Shown: positions 56,723 through 64,000 of the stretch, one piece after another
Layout of the letters: the number at the start of each line of letters is the position of its first letter
Position numbering within the stretch: position 1 is the stretch's first letter
Assembly: GCF_001424405.1 (NCBI RefSeq)
Contig: NZ_LMPS01000004.1
Coordinates: forward strand, 1,312 to 65,311
From: Dyadobacter sp. Leaf189
GTDB lineage: Bacteria > Bacteroidota > Bacteroidia > Cytophagales > Spirosomataceae
Length of the DNA stretch: 64,000 nt
Direction of reading: 5' to 3'
Position numbers and translations under genes: made by a program
Notes under the pieces: generated by a model
The model's input: the letters and a program-made list of their open reading frames with translations, nothing else
Database searches by the model: none
What the model was told of the DNA's origin: nothing

Positions 56723-57168
56723 GCTTAGGGGATCACTTTCCTGAAAGCTTTCGAGAAGAGTTCGTTGAACGAAATATTGAGGTTGGATGTGTGATCAGGC
56801 TGTTCGTGAACTGGACTATTCCTCCCAAGGAAAAAAGATTTGTTATTGTTGCTATTGGCGAAGATTACGTAAGCCTGGCAATGGTGTTGATCAATACCAG
56901 GGTCAATGAACATGTGAATTTCTCAGACGAATTGAGAAGCCTTCATATACCCGTTGATAGCGCGGGCCGCGAATACTTGCACCACAACTCGTACATAGAT
57001 TGCACAGATTTGCATGAAGAAAGCATGAGCCATATCAGAACAGTCTTGCAATCAGATTCCAGTAATTATCTCGGAAAAATGAATGAAGAGGATCTGGCAA
57101 AAGTCCACAGGTTAATCATGGTCTCCAAGACCATTAAACCATATAAAAAGAAGAAGTTCGGGTTCTGA
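56719..57168 (+). CDS. Small protein paired with the Panacea gene, candidate toxin
   Basis: 149 residues. The N-terminal half is rich in predicted beta strands (VGCVIRLFVNWTIPP, KRFVIVAIGEDYVSLAMVLI). The C-terminal half has YLHHNSYIDCTDLHEES, LGKMNEEDLAKVHRLI and a basic tail (KPYKKKKFGF). The pattern of a beta-barrel start, a conserved NSYIDC strand and a helix near the end recalls the SH3-like fold of PemK/MazF endoribonucleases, but no diagnostic catalytic set is recognised, so this is a suggestion. Its start codon lies inside the Panacea gene, so the two are translationally coupled. Confidence 0.55.
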   Translation: MSLGDHFPESFREEFVERNIEVGCVIRLFVNWTIPPKEKRFVIVAIGEDYVSLAMVLINTRVNEHVNFSDELRSLHIPVDSAGREYLHHNSYIDCTDLHEESMSHIRTVLQSDSSNYLGKMNEEDLAKVHRLIMVSKTIKPYKKKKFGF

Positions 57169-57213
57169 TCAATCAGTTGTGGCCGTCATGCTTACTAACC
57201 CGCTGGTCGTTTC

Positions 57214-57264
57214 AGCAGATATGCTGCATTCGCTCACAAATGGAGCAAATGCAGCATATCTGCT
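57214..57264. repeat. Long near-perfect hairpin
   Basis: AGCAGATATGCTGCATT (57214-57230) is the exact reverse complement of 57248-57264. After one mismatch, GCTC/GAGC extend the stem around a 7-base loop. There is no T run. It lies between the Panacea operon and the convergent carboxylesterase gene. Confidence 0.75.
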
Positions 57265-57273
57265 AAGTATAGC

Positions 57274-58914
57274 CTACTGATTCTTCGCGGCCATTTGTTC
57301 CAGCAGCACGTAGCGGCCTCTGTGCTTTTCTGTTTCCAGACGGCTGTCTACATCCAGGTACATGTACTTCGCGTTTTCGCCAGCTTTTACAGGCAGCCAC
57401 TCCGGCAGCCCTTTTCCGTTTGGATTTGCAGTTTTAATGAAATTGGCGAAGTATTCCTGCATGGTTGCAGATACTTTGTGGTCTTCCGGCGTCCAGGCGT
57501 ATACTTTGTTGTACGACAAATTACCCATTGCATACTCGATTTCCGCTGAATGCACCGCGCCTTTGGGCAGGGCAGCTTTTGCAGCAGGTTCTGTGCTCTT
57601 GGAAACACCGCCAGCCAGGTTTGCAGTTACATTCCCCGCTTCGGCGCTCATCGCAGGCCGGGCGCGACCGTACAAATACCGGTAAACAGGCTTTCCGCCG
57701 CCGGTTTTACTTTGCAGATCAATCCATTTCCAGGTACCATAACCAATAAAACGATCACCCGCGAGGTCAGTCGCCACTTGTTCCACTTCTGCATCCGAAG
57801 AGGCCGCATATTCTTTCAGAACCTGATCGGCCTGCTCTCCGTAAAGTTTTTGAACGGCTTTCTTATAGTTTTCCAGCGTCGGCGCTTCTTTGCCCAAAAT
57901 CATACGATAGTTCATTTCCTCTGAGTTCCAACCCGCCAGCAACGGTATCTGCGACTGCTTTCCTTCCTGGAACGTTTTCAATGGCGGCTCAGGGAAGAAA
58001 TAGCCGTCTACCGCAGATGAAAAGCGAGGTACATTTGGTCCGGCTGTTGCTTTCAGCAATTCTTCTGCCGGGATCGCGCGCATTTCTGCCAGCGATTGTT
58101 TGCCTACCTGTTCGTTGAATTTGGCACCCGCCTGCTCAGCCTGCGCAAGTGGTACCGGCGGCAATGTACCCAACACAGATCCGCTCTCGCCGATCGCAGC
58201 TGAGAACAGATTTTTGGAAAGCGGCGACGCCATTAACGCACTTACCGAAAGCGAACCGGCAGATTCTCCTGCAATTGTCACCTTATTAGGATCGCCTCCG
58301 AAAGCAGCGATATTCTTCTTTACCCAGGCTAATGCGGCAGCCTGGTCCAGGTATCCGTAGTTACCCGAAGCTTTGTTCGGGGATTCTTTGGTCAGATCTT
58401 GCGAAGCGTAGAAGCCGAATATGCCGAGCCGATAGTTTACGGTCAGACTCACAATGCCCTTTTTCGCCATACTTTCACCGTCATAACGCCCTTCGGAACC
58501 GTCACCCGCGACGAAGCCGCCGCCGTAGAAGTACACCAGAACGGGAAGTTTCTCATTGGCAGATTTCGCCGGTGTCCATACATTCAGGTACAAACAGTCT
58601 TCGCTCATCCCGTCCGAGCGAAAGCCCATATCTCCGAACACCGCATTCTGCATGGCGCGCGGCCCGAACTTAACCCTTTTGCGAACACCCTGCCAGTTTT
58701 TTACCGGTTGCGGCTCGCGCCAGCGGAACTCACCCACAGGTGGTGCCGCAAATGGAATTCCTTTAAATGCCCGCACGCCCGACGTTTCCATCACGCCTTC
58801 TACCGTCCCGTTCGCGGTTTTTGCCTGCGGAGCAGCTGTTGCACTTTTAGACTGGCCCACAGCAACGTGCATCATTTGCGCAGCCAGCAGCATGGTAATA
58901 AAAATTGTTTTCAT
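57274..58914 (-). CDS. Type B carboxylesterase/lipase
   Basis: 546 residues with a signal peptide (MKTIFITMLLAAQMMHVAVG). It is a complete alpha/beta-hydrolase of the type B carboxylesterase family: GIPFAAPPVGEFRW, SEDCLYLNVW, the oxyanion loop FYGGGFVAG, and the nucleophile Ser in FGGDPNKVTIAGESAGS. The catalytic Glu is in the middle third and the His near the end (KGAVHSAEIEYAMGN). Exported esterase acting on an unknown carboxylic ester. Stand-alone gene. Confidence 0.93.
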   Translation of the reverse strand: MKTIFITMLLAAQMMHVAVGQSKSATAAPQAKTANGTVEGVMETSGVRAFKGIPFAAPPVGEFRWREPQPVKNWQGVRKRVKFGPRAMQNAVFGDMGFRSDGMSEDCLYLNVWTPAKSANEKLPVLVYFYGGGFVAGDGSEGRYDGESMAKKGIVSLTVNYRLGIFGFYASQDLTKESPNKASGNYGYLDQAAALAWVKKNIAAFGGDPNKVTIAGESAGSLSVSALMASPLSKNLFSAAIGESGSVLGTLPPVPLAQAEQAGAKFNEQVGKQSLAEMRAIPAEELLKATAGPNVPRFSSAVDGYFFPEPPLKTFQEGKQSQIPLLAGWNSEEMNYRMILGKEAPTLENYKKAVQKLYGEQADQVLKEYAASSDAEVEQVATDLAGDRFIGYGTWKWIDLQSKTGGGKPVYRYLYGRARPAMSAEAGNVTANLAGGVSKSTEPAAKAALPKGAVHSAEIEYAMGNLSYNKVYAWTPEDHKVSATMQEYFANFIKTANPNGKGLPEWLPVKAGENAKYMYLDVDSRLETEKHRGRYVLLEQMAAKNQ

Positions 58915-59049
58915 TTGAAAAAAGTAGAGTTAAAGCAAAATCCGGTCAGCAAGACAGGAACGCAAGGATATTGTCTTACTATTAGATAATAATAAGAATA
59001 ATTTTCAAGATATCGCGAAGCGGAATGTAAAATTGAATGGGCTGCCCAC

Positions 59050-59087
59050 AAAAAAGCTGGCAGCCACTACCGTGACTGCCAGCTTTT
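59050..59087 (-). terminator. Terminator of the DUF4142 gene
   Basis: AAAAGCTGGCAG (59052-59063) pairs with CTGCCAGCTTTT (59076-59087). On the minus strand a U run follows. Confidence 0.85.
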
Positions 59088-59101
59088 CATATCAGCACAG
59101 A

Positions 59102-59686
59102 TTATTTCGTCTTATCCATACTCTTTACGTGCTCAGCATGTGCTTTAATTACCGGCAAAGTTTTGTCGATAAAAGCTTTCAGCTCTGCATCTTTCACTTC
59201 TTTCTGTGCATCTTCAAAAAGCTTCACAGTTTTATCGTGGTCTTTTTTCATCTGAGCAATATAAGCTTTGTCAAAATCACTTCCGCTTTTAGCGCCAAGG
59301 TCAGAAGCTGCTTTTTGCTTCTCTTCGTTCGGTGCAGCAGGTAGCGTGATGTTTTTGCTCATAGCCAACGTTTTCAGCTCATCATTTGCTTTTGTATGGT
59401 CTGTTACCATTTGTTTTGCAAATTCTTTCACCTTTGGGTCGGTTGCTTTTTCCTCAGCGATTTTGCTTAATGCTACTTCCGCCATTCCGCCGTTTGCAGC
59501 TTCTACCGCGAACTCGGCATCGTCCTCTGCCACAGCTGATGCTGAATCAGTTGTAGCGCTGTCTGCTACTGCTTCGTTTGTGCTGTCGGCGAAGTCAGTT
59601 GTGTCTGTTGTTTCGGTTGATTTGGACCCGCAGCCCCATAGCATTGCTACGGTTGCGAGTGACATGATTGCTGATGCGATTTTCAT
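59102..59686 (-). CDS. DUF4142 lipoprotein
   Basis: 194 residues. The signal peptide ends in the lipobox LWGCG, then comes a Ser/Thr/Asp-rich linker (to about 58). The DUF4142 ferritin-like four-helix region follows, with AKQMVTDHTKANDELK and MKKDHDKTVKLFEDAQK; the paired DH and HDK residues are typical. The function of DUF4142 is not established; it is common in Bacteroidota and Proteobacteria envelopes. It has its own promoter with an overlapping palindrome and its own terminator. Confidence 0.92.
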   Translation of the reverse strand: MKIASAIMSLATVAMLWGCGSKSTETTDTTDFADSTNEAVADSATTDSASAVAEDDAEFAVEAANGGMAEVALSKIAEEKATDPKVKEFAKQMVTDHTKANDELKTLAMSKNITLPAAPNEEKQKAASDLGAKSGSDFDKAYIAQMKKDHDKTVKLFEDAQKEVKDAELKAFIDKTLPVIKAHAEHVKSMDKTK

Positions 59687-59710
59687 TTTAATGGTTTTTT
59701 ATGTGGTGAT

Positions 59711-59718
59711 CAAACTTA
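59711..59718 (-). promoter_or_regulatory. -7 box of the DUF4142 gene
   Basis: On the minus strand TAAGTTTG matches TAnnTTTG, 25 bp before the start codon. No TTG is found at the usual spacing. Confidence 0.5.
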
Positions 59719-59720
59719 CC

Positions 59721-59739
59721 GTGCCAACCAAATTGGCAC
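59721..59739. promoter_or_regulatory. Palindrome in the DUF4142 promoter
   Basis: GTGCCAA (59721-59727) and TTGGCAC (59733-59739) form a perfect inverted repeat with a 5-bp spacer, immediately upstream of the -7 box. Operator-like position. Confidence 0.5.
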
Positions 59740-59824
59740 AGCCTGCACATATCCATCAAAAAGCGTACCTGCAAAGCAAACGTAACTGGTATAACTCCCT
59801 CATAAAGCTGAATGCAGATCAAAA

Positions 59825-62242
59825 TTATTCCGTCTTCAATGCTTCCACCGGATTGGACCTGGCCGCTCTGATGGTTTGAAATGCGACAGTCAGTACGCCG
59901 GTGAGCAATGCGAGAACAGCTGCCAGCATGAAAATAGACCAATGGATACTGACCCGGTTTGCAAAGTCCTGCAACCACTGCTCCATTCCGTACCAGGCAA
60001 ACGGCGAAGCAATTAACGCGGCCACCATGATCAATACAATGAATTCCCTGGAAAGCAGCAAGGCGATCCCTGAAACCGACGCGCCCAAAACTTTTCTGAT
60101 ACCGATCTCTTTGGTGCGTTGCTTGACCATCAATGCGGCCAGACTGAATAAGCCCAATGTCGAAATTCCTATCGCGAGCAATGCGAAAGAGCTGAAAATG
60201 GAAGCCAGGCGGTTTTCAGATTCGTACAACTTTTGAAGATTATCATCAGCAAATGAATACGCAAATGTGTAATCAGGAAAAAACTGTTTCCACACCTTTT
60301 CCAAATAAGCAATGCTTTCCGGGATATTCTGATTGTTGACACGAACATAAGTTGTGGTACTGATCCAGTTTTGCATCGGTTTGAAGACAAGCAGCGGGCT
60401 TGCCTCTTTCAATGTAGTCACCTGAAAATCCCTGACAACTCCGATCACCGTGCCTTGCAACGCGCCCAGCCTGATCACTTCGTTGCTCGTATTTTTCAAC
60501 TTCAGTGCTTTCGCAAGACTTTGGGTGATAATAATCGGTCTCTGATACAGGTATTTGTCCGCGTCTTTACCATTTGAAGCAGAGTAAAGGGAATCATAAT
60601 TCAGGTTATCGCCCGGGAACCTGACCGAATAATCTCTGCCACTCTCCATTTTTATGCCCATTGTTTTCAGGAAATCCGAATCGCCGTAAACAAACCCGAA
60701 GTCGAGTCGGCGCGTGCTGTCTTCCGGGTCCGACATGCTGGATGCATTGCCTATGCGGTTTCCCAGATCCAGGTCGGTAAAGCTGGCCGAAATAATGTTG
60801 GGGTTGTCAAGCAGCTTTGCTTTGAATGCGTCGGGTTTATTGTCGAGGTGAATGGCCGGCAGCAGGATCAGATGATCTTTGTTGAAACCCAAAGGACGGT
60901 TATGGAATAAGTTCAGCTGCTGCCACACGATCATTGTAGCAACAACAAGTGCAATTGAAATGCTGAACTGGAACACGATCAGCACTTTGCGCAGACTGAA
61001 ATTAATACGAAGACCGCCATTCTTATCTTTCAGAATGCCCGCAGGTTGGAGGCGGCTCAGGAACATAGCGGGGTAAGCGCCCGCCAGCAAACCGGACCCC
61101 AATGCGATCATGTGAAAGAGTGAAAGGTTTTGAAAACCAAATAAATCACTCACCGGCAGGTTAACCTGTAGCATTTGATTGAAAGCAGGCAAAGCAATAA
61201 TCGAGAGGACAATAGCCAGCGCATTTGCAACAATAAAAAACAGGAACGATTCACCGATAAACTGAAACGCGAGCTGGGCCCGGCCGCTTCCCAGTGTCTT
61301 GCGGATACCCACTTCCTTAACGCGCTGCAAAGCCTGCACGGTTGTCAGGTTCACATAGTTCATGCAGCCGATGAGCAGGATCAGCAATGCGGCGCAACCG
61401 AATATATAGATGTACCGAATGTCACTCAGCCTCATATCGGGCGCATTGAGTTTTCCGGCACGTAAATGAATGTCGGTCAAAGGCAGTAGTTGAATATGCT
61501 CGGTTTTGGTCAATTTGTATTTCGCCAGAACAGGCTGCATTTTGGCTTCCAGCTTGTCCGCATCCGCATTGGATTTCAGAAGTACATACTGTGGTAATGA
61601 GCTGTATTGGGTAAAATCGAGCGTTTTCCCGGTAAAGGGCTGTGACCCAAATACGTCGGCTGTAAAATGCGAGTTTGCAGGGATATCTCCTACCACAGCT
61701 GTAACAGTATAATACGATATGCTGCCATCATATGATTTCCGGCTGATTGTTTTGCCAACTGCATTTGTTCCCGGAAAGAGTTTGGCAGCGGTTGTCCTGG
61801 TAAGTACCATACCCGACTCGTCCTTCAACGCCGTGGCTTTATTGCCTTTGACAAAGGGCAGATCGAAGACCTCAAAAAAAGTGGGATTAACGAGTGCGAA
61901 GTTCAGTTCAACGGGCTTGTTGTTGACCAGATAAGTTGTCTTGTAAGGAAGCAAAGCAGTGGCTGTTTCCACCTCGAAAAACTCGGCTTTCAACGTTTTT
62001 CCAAGTGCTTCGGGCGTGTTAGCATTCCTGATGATCGGGTCGGTCGCCCGCGATTCCATGACGAGCTGGTATATCCGGTTGTTTTTGGAAAAATGCCTGT
62101 CAAAAGACAGCTCGTAACCGATGTAGGCGATAATCAGCATCACGCTGGACAGACCTACCGCCAGCCCGAAAAGATTAATGAAAGAATAAAGATGTCCTTT
62201 GCGGAAGTTCCGGTACCCGATAACGAAGTAGTTTCTGATCAT
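59825..62242 (-). CDS. ABC transporter permease (MacB/FtsX type)
   Basis: 805 residues. This is the large Bacteroidota version of MacB-type permeases: two copies of the membrane/periplasmic unit. The first begins RNYFVIGYRNFRKGHLYSFIN with MacB_PCD (about 20-240) and an FtsX domain with RVKEVGIRKTLGSGRAQL. The second has another PCD and an FtsX domain ending with RTKEIGIRKVLGASVSGI. These export or mechanotransmit across the envelope, powered by a separate ATPase not encoded here. No partner genes adjoin it, so its substrate is unknown. Confidence 0.92.
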   Translation of the reverse strand: MIRNYFVIGYRNFRKGHLYSFINLFGLAVGLSSVMLIIAYIGYELSFDRHFSKNNRIYQLVMESRATDPIIRNANTPEALGKTLKAEFFEVETATALLPYKTTYLVNNKPVELNFALVNPTFFEVFDLPFVKGNKATALKDESGMVLTRTTAAKLFPGTNAVGKTISRKSYDGSISYYTVTAVVGDIPANSHFTADVFGSQPFTGKTLDFTQYSSLPQYVLLKSNADADKLEAKMQPVLAKYKLTKTEHIQLLPLTDIHLRAGKLNAPDMRLSDIRYIYIFGCAALLILLIGCMNYVNLTTVQALQRVKEVGIRKTLGSGRAQLAFQFIGESFLFFIVANALAIVLSIIALPAFNQMLQVNLPVSDLFGFQNLSLFHMIALGSGLLAGAYPAMFLSRLQPAGILKDKNGGLRINFSLRKVLIVFQFSISIALVVATMIVWQQLNLFHNRPLGFNKDHLILLPAIHLDNKPDAFKAKLLDNPNIISASFTDLDLGNRIGNASSMSDPEDSTRRLDFGFVYGDSDFLKTMGIKMESGRDYSVRFPGDNLNYDSLYSASNGKDADKYLYQRPIIITQSLAKALKLKNTSNEVIRLGALQGTVIGVVRDFQVTTLKEASPLLVFKPMQNWISTTTYVRVNNQNIPESIAYLEKVWKQFFPDYTFAYSFADDNLQKLYESENRLASIFSSFALLAIGISTLGLFSLAALMVKQRTKEIGIRKVLGASVSGIALLLSREFIVLIMVAALIASPFAWYGMEQWLQDFANRVSIHWSIFMLAAVLALLTGVLTVAFQTIRAARSNPVEALKTE

Positions 62243-62578
62243 GGCTGGTATAGTTTGTTAGTCCATAAAGCACTGGTGCATAATCACCTACTGACCTGTT
62301 GTTCCAACGAGATCTGATTGCGGCGGGTCAATGATTTGAGTTCGCAATGGTGCTGCCTGGGCAGTTGCAATTTGCCGGAAAACCTTGGTCAGGACAGCCT
62401 TGCTATTTATGTCACGGGTTATTTTTTGACTTCGCCGTCATTAGAAAAAATGAATTTGACACCTTTGCCTTTTGTAGTCACTGCCGCGCGACGCAGGTAA
62501 AAGCGACCATCCGCCCGGGAGTGAAATGGAGCAGTAATTTGTCCGCGCAGGTGCTGACCGAATTAAACTTGCAGCAAC
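62243..62578. other. Intergenic region upstream of the asparagine-synthetase-like gene
   Basis: 336 bp between divergent genes. No full TTG/TAnnTTTG promoter, RNA gene or convincing small gene was found. A near-match CACCTTTG lies at 62460-62467. Short open frames here lack protein character. Checked for a RiPP precursor with a YxxPxLxxxG-type leader; none seen. Confidence 0.4.
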
Positions 62579-64000
62579 ATGGGCGGAATCGCCGGGATAA
62601 TACAATTTGACGGTAAGGAAATCAGGACAGCCGAAGTAAATAAAATAACAGGGCTACTTGCGCACCGTGGCGGTTTGACAGCCACAAATATTGAGAACGG
62701 GTTATTGATGACATTCGGCGGCTCTGTCGAAAACACGCCGGATCGCCAGATTTTATCCGTTGCCGATGCCGATGTTTTTTCCAGTGTTTTCCCAGAATCT
62801 CCCTTTTCCAGCAACTACGCACTCAAAGGTCCCGCAGGCTTCGACGAGCCTAATGCGGACTTCGCGCTTGCATTATGGGACACAGCCGCACAAACCCTTT
62901 ACTGTGCCCGCGATATACTCGGCGTAAAGCCGCTGTATTATGTACACCAGCCCGACCGTTTCTTTGCATTCGCATCGGAGATCAAGGCTTTGAATGCCCT
63001 GCATGAAGTTCGGGTAATCCCCAACATGCATAAGGTTCGGGAATACCTTACGTGGCATGTGACCAATCTCACTTACAGTGCAGAGACTTTCTACGAGCAG
63101 ATTTACAGCGTTTTGCCCGGGCATTACCTGAAAGTCAGCTCGAAGCAAACGGAAGAAATACCGTTCTGGCAGCCTGATTTCAAAAGATTTCACCAGCTGG
63201 GCGGGATTGAGGAATACGCATCTTCATTCCGCGAAATCTTTACCGGCGCCGTGACCAGCAGGATCAGTAACAGACAACACGTGGGATCGCATTTGAGCGG
63301 GGGACTGGATTCTTCCTCAGTGGCTTGCGTGGCACAATCGGCATTGATACAGCAAGGCAAGCCGGCCCTAAACACTTTCAAGATCGACACCGGTAAGCCG
63401 CTGGCGGAAGAAGAGCGCTTTGTTCAGGACGTGGTGAGTCAGTGGCACACCAACCATCATCGGGTAACTCCCCTGGACGATGTACTGGGATCCATTGTGA
63501 AGATCAACACCATTTTTGACCGCCCCGAACAGTTCATTATGCCTTCCAGCTTCCATTTAAGCATTTCAAATGAACTGGAAAGAATGGGGTGTGATTTGAT
63601 CCTGACCGGTCACGGCGGAGATAATGTGGCAATAAACGGTTTTGATTACCTGGACGAGCTGATGCAGGCCGGCGACTTGAATGCATTTAAAACAGCATGC
63701 GAGCAATCCTACGATCACAACACCAAACATCCATTTACCCGGGGAAAAAGTCGCAAAGCAGGTTATGATAAATACATGCTCTCACTGCTTACGCCCGAAA
63801 TCAGGAGCAGCTACCGCAAAGAGCCCTTATTTTCCTTTTTGTCCAAAATGAGGGGATATAAGCAGGGATTGAATATTTCGGACAAAGCGATCGTCAAATA
63901 CATTTTTAATAAAATCGCCCATAAATCAGCTGCTCCCGCTGTGCTGACCGATGCAATGACGCGGGAATTCAAGCAACAGACCCAACCACGAAAGCAGCGA
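62579..64000 (+). CDS. Asparagine-synthetase-like protein lacking Cys2 (3' partial)
   Basis: 474 codons are in the window; the stop lies beyond the right edge. An N-terminal class II glutaminase-like domain (about 1-180) has LLAHRGG, CARDILGVKPLYYVH and FAFASEIKAL. The synthetase domain follows, with the ATP pyrophosphatase loop SGGLDSSS and LTGHGGDN. True AsnB starts with Met-Cys, the Cys being the glutamine-splitting nucleophile. Here residue 2 is Gly (MGGIAGII), so glutamine cannot be used by the normal route. This is the pattern of asparagine-synthetase-like enzymes recruited for other amide bonds, such as lasso peptide cyclases. The neighbours to the right would tell which. Confidence 0.85.
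   Translation, partial: MGGIAGIIQFDGKEIRTAEVNKITGLLAHRGGLTATNIENGLLMTFGGSVENTPDRQILSVADADVFSSVFPESPFSSNYALKGPAGFDEPNADFALALWDTAAQTLYCARDILGVKPLYYVHQPDRFFAFASEIKALNALHEVRVIPNMHKVREYLTWHVTNLTYSAETFYEQIYSVLPGHYLKVSSKQTEEIPFWQPDFKRFHQLGGIEEYASSFREIFTGAVTSRISNRQHVGSHLSGGLDSSSVACVAQSALIQQGKPALNTFKIDTGKPLAEEERFVQDVVSQWHTNHHRVTPLDDVLGSIVKINTIFDRPEQFIMPSSFHLSISNELERMGCDLILTGHGGDNVAINGFDYLDELMQAGDLNAFKTACEQSYDHNTKHPFTRGKSRKAGYDKYMLSLLTPEIRSSYRKEPLFSFLSKMRGYKQGLNISDKAIVKYIFNKIAHKSAAPAVLTDAMTREFKQQTQPRKQR

Noticed and set aside
62318-62610. Small open frames of 60 and 87 codons before the asparagine-synthetase-like gene, considered as a lasso precursor
   Set aside because: No leader motif, no core-like C-terminus with a Gly1 and acidic residue at 7-9, and one frame runs into the next gene out of frame.

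Overview
The window reads as a chromosomal segment of a Cytophagales bacterium (phylum Bacteroidota), most like Dyadobacter and its relatives. The basis is two SusC/SusD nutrient-uptake pairs, an ECF sigma/FecR pair, a hybrid two-component sensor, the Bat-type VWA/TPR pair, DUF4142 and CRTAC1-type proteins, and several promoters with the Bacteroidota layout (TTG about 20 bp upstream of TAnnTTTG). Genus assignment is inference from overall gene content.

Layout. 1-10.6 kb is mostly housekeeping: a short transposase-like relic at the left edge, a minus-strand tRNA cluster (Ser-GCT, Pro-TGG, a broken Pro-like copy, Arg-TCT), a BatB/BatC-like pair, purC, a lone STAS protein and the glutamate synthase genes gltB-gltD. 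10.6-14.4 kb holds a polysaccharide deacetylase overlapping a membrane glycosyltransferase, a TatD-type DNase, a type I asparaginase and tRNA-Ser(GGA).

14.5-24.7 kb is polysaccharide utilisation locus (PUL) 1, all on the minus strand: ECF sigma, FecR anti-sigma, SusC with a signalling STN domain, SusD and a GH106-like rhamnosidase. This suggests rhamnose-containing glycans sensed through the transporter itself. 24.8-32.3 kb is an accessory patch: an SDR/AraC pair with an AraC-style operator, an MNT-HEPN fusion protein, the fused remnants of an SDR gene and an HxlR regulator, a second SDR, a DedA protein, and a membrane-protein/XRE/TlpA operon whose promoter carries two near-identical palindromes.

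32.5-55.3 kb is PUL 2, aimed at a decorated xylan. A minus-strand run (GH43, Gfo/Idh/MocA oxidoreductase, GH95, GH43, VOC protein, tandem CE1 esterase, GH10 xylanase) diverges from a plus-strand run (hybrid sensor-regulator, SusC, SusD, a large VCBS/ASPIC surface lipoprotein). A 12-bp motif is shared by the upstream regions of the sensor gene and its neighbouring susC. Two REP-like palindromes with compensating stem changes lie inside this locus.

55.4-64 kb holds a DHFR-like reductase, a two-gene operon pairing a Panacea/SocA antitoxin-type protein with a small basic-tailed protein (the best candidate for a little-described system here), a type B carboxylesterase, a DUF4142 lipoprotein, an ABC transporter permease, and, running off the right edge, an asparagine-synthetase-like protein that lacks the usual Cys2 nucleophile. 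All calls rest on reading the sequence; no database search was run.
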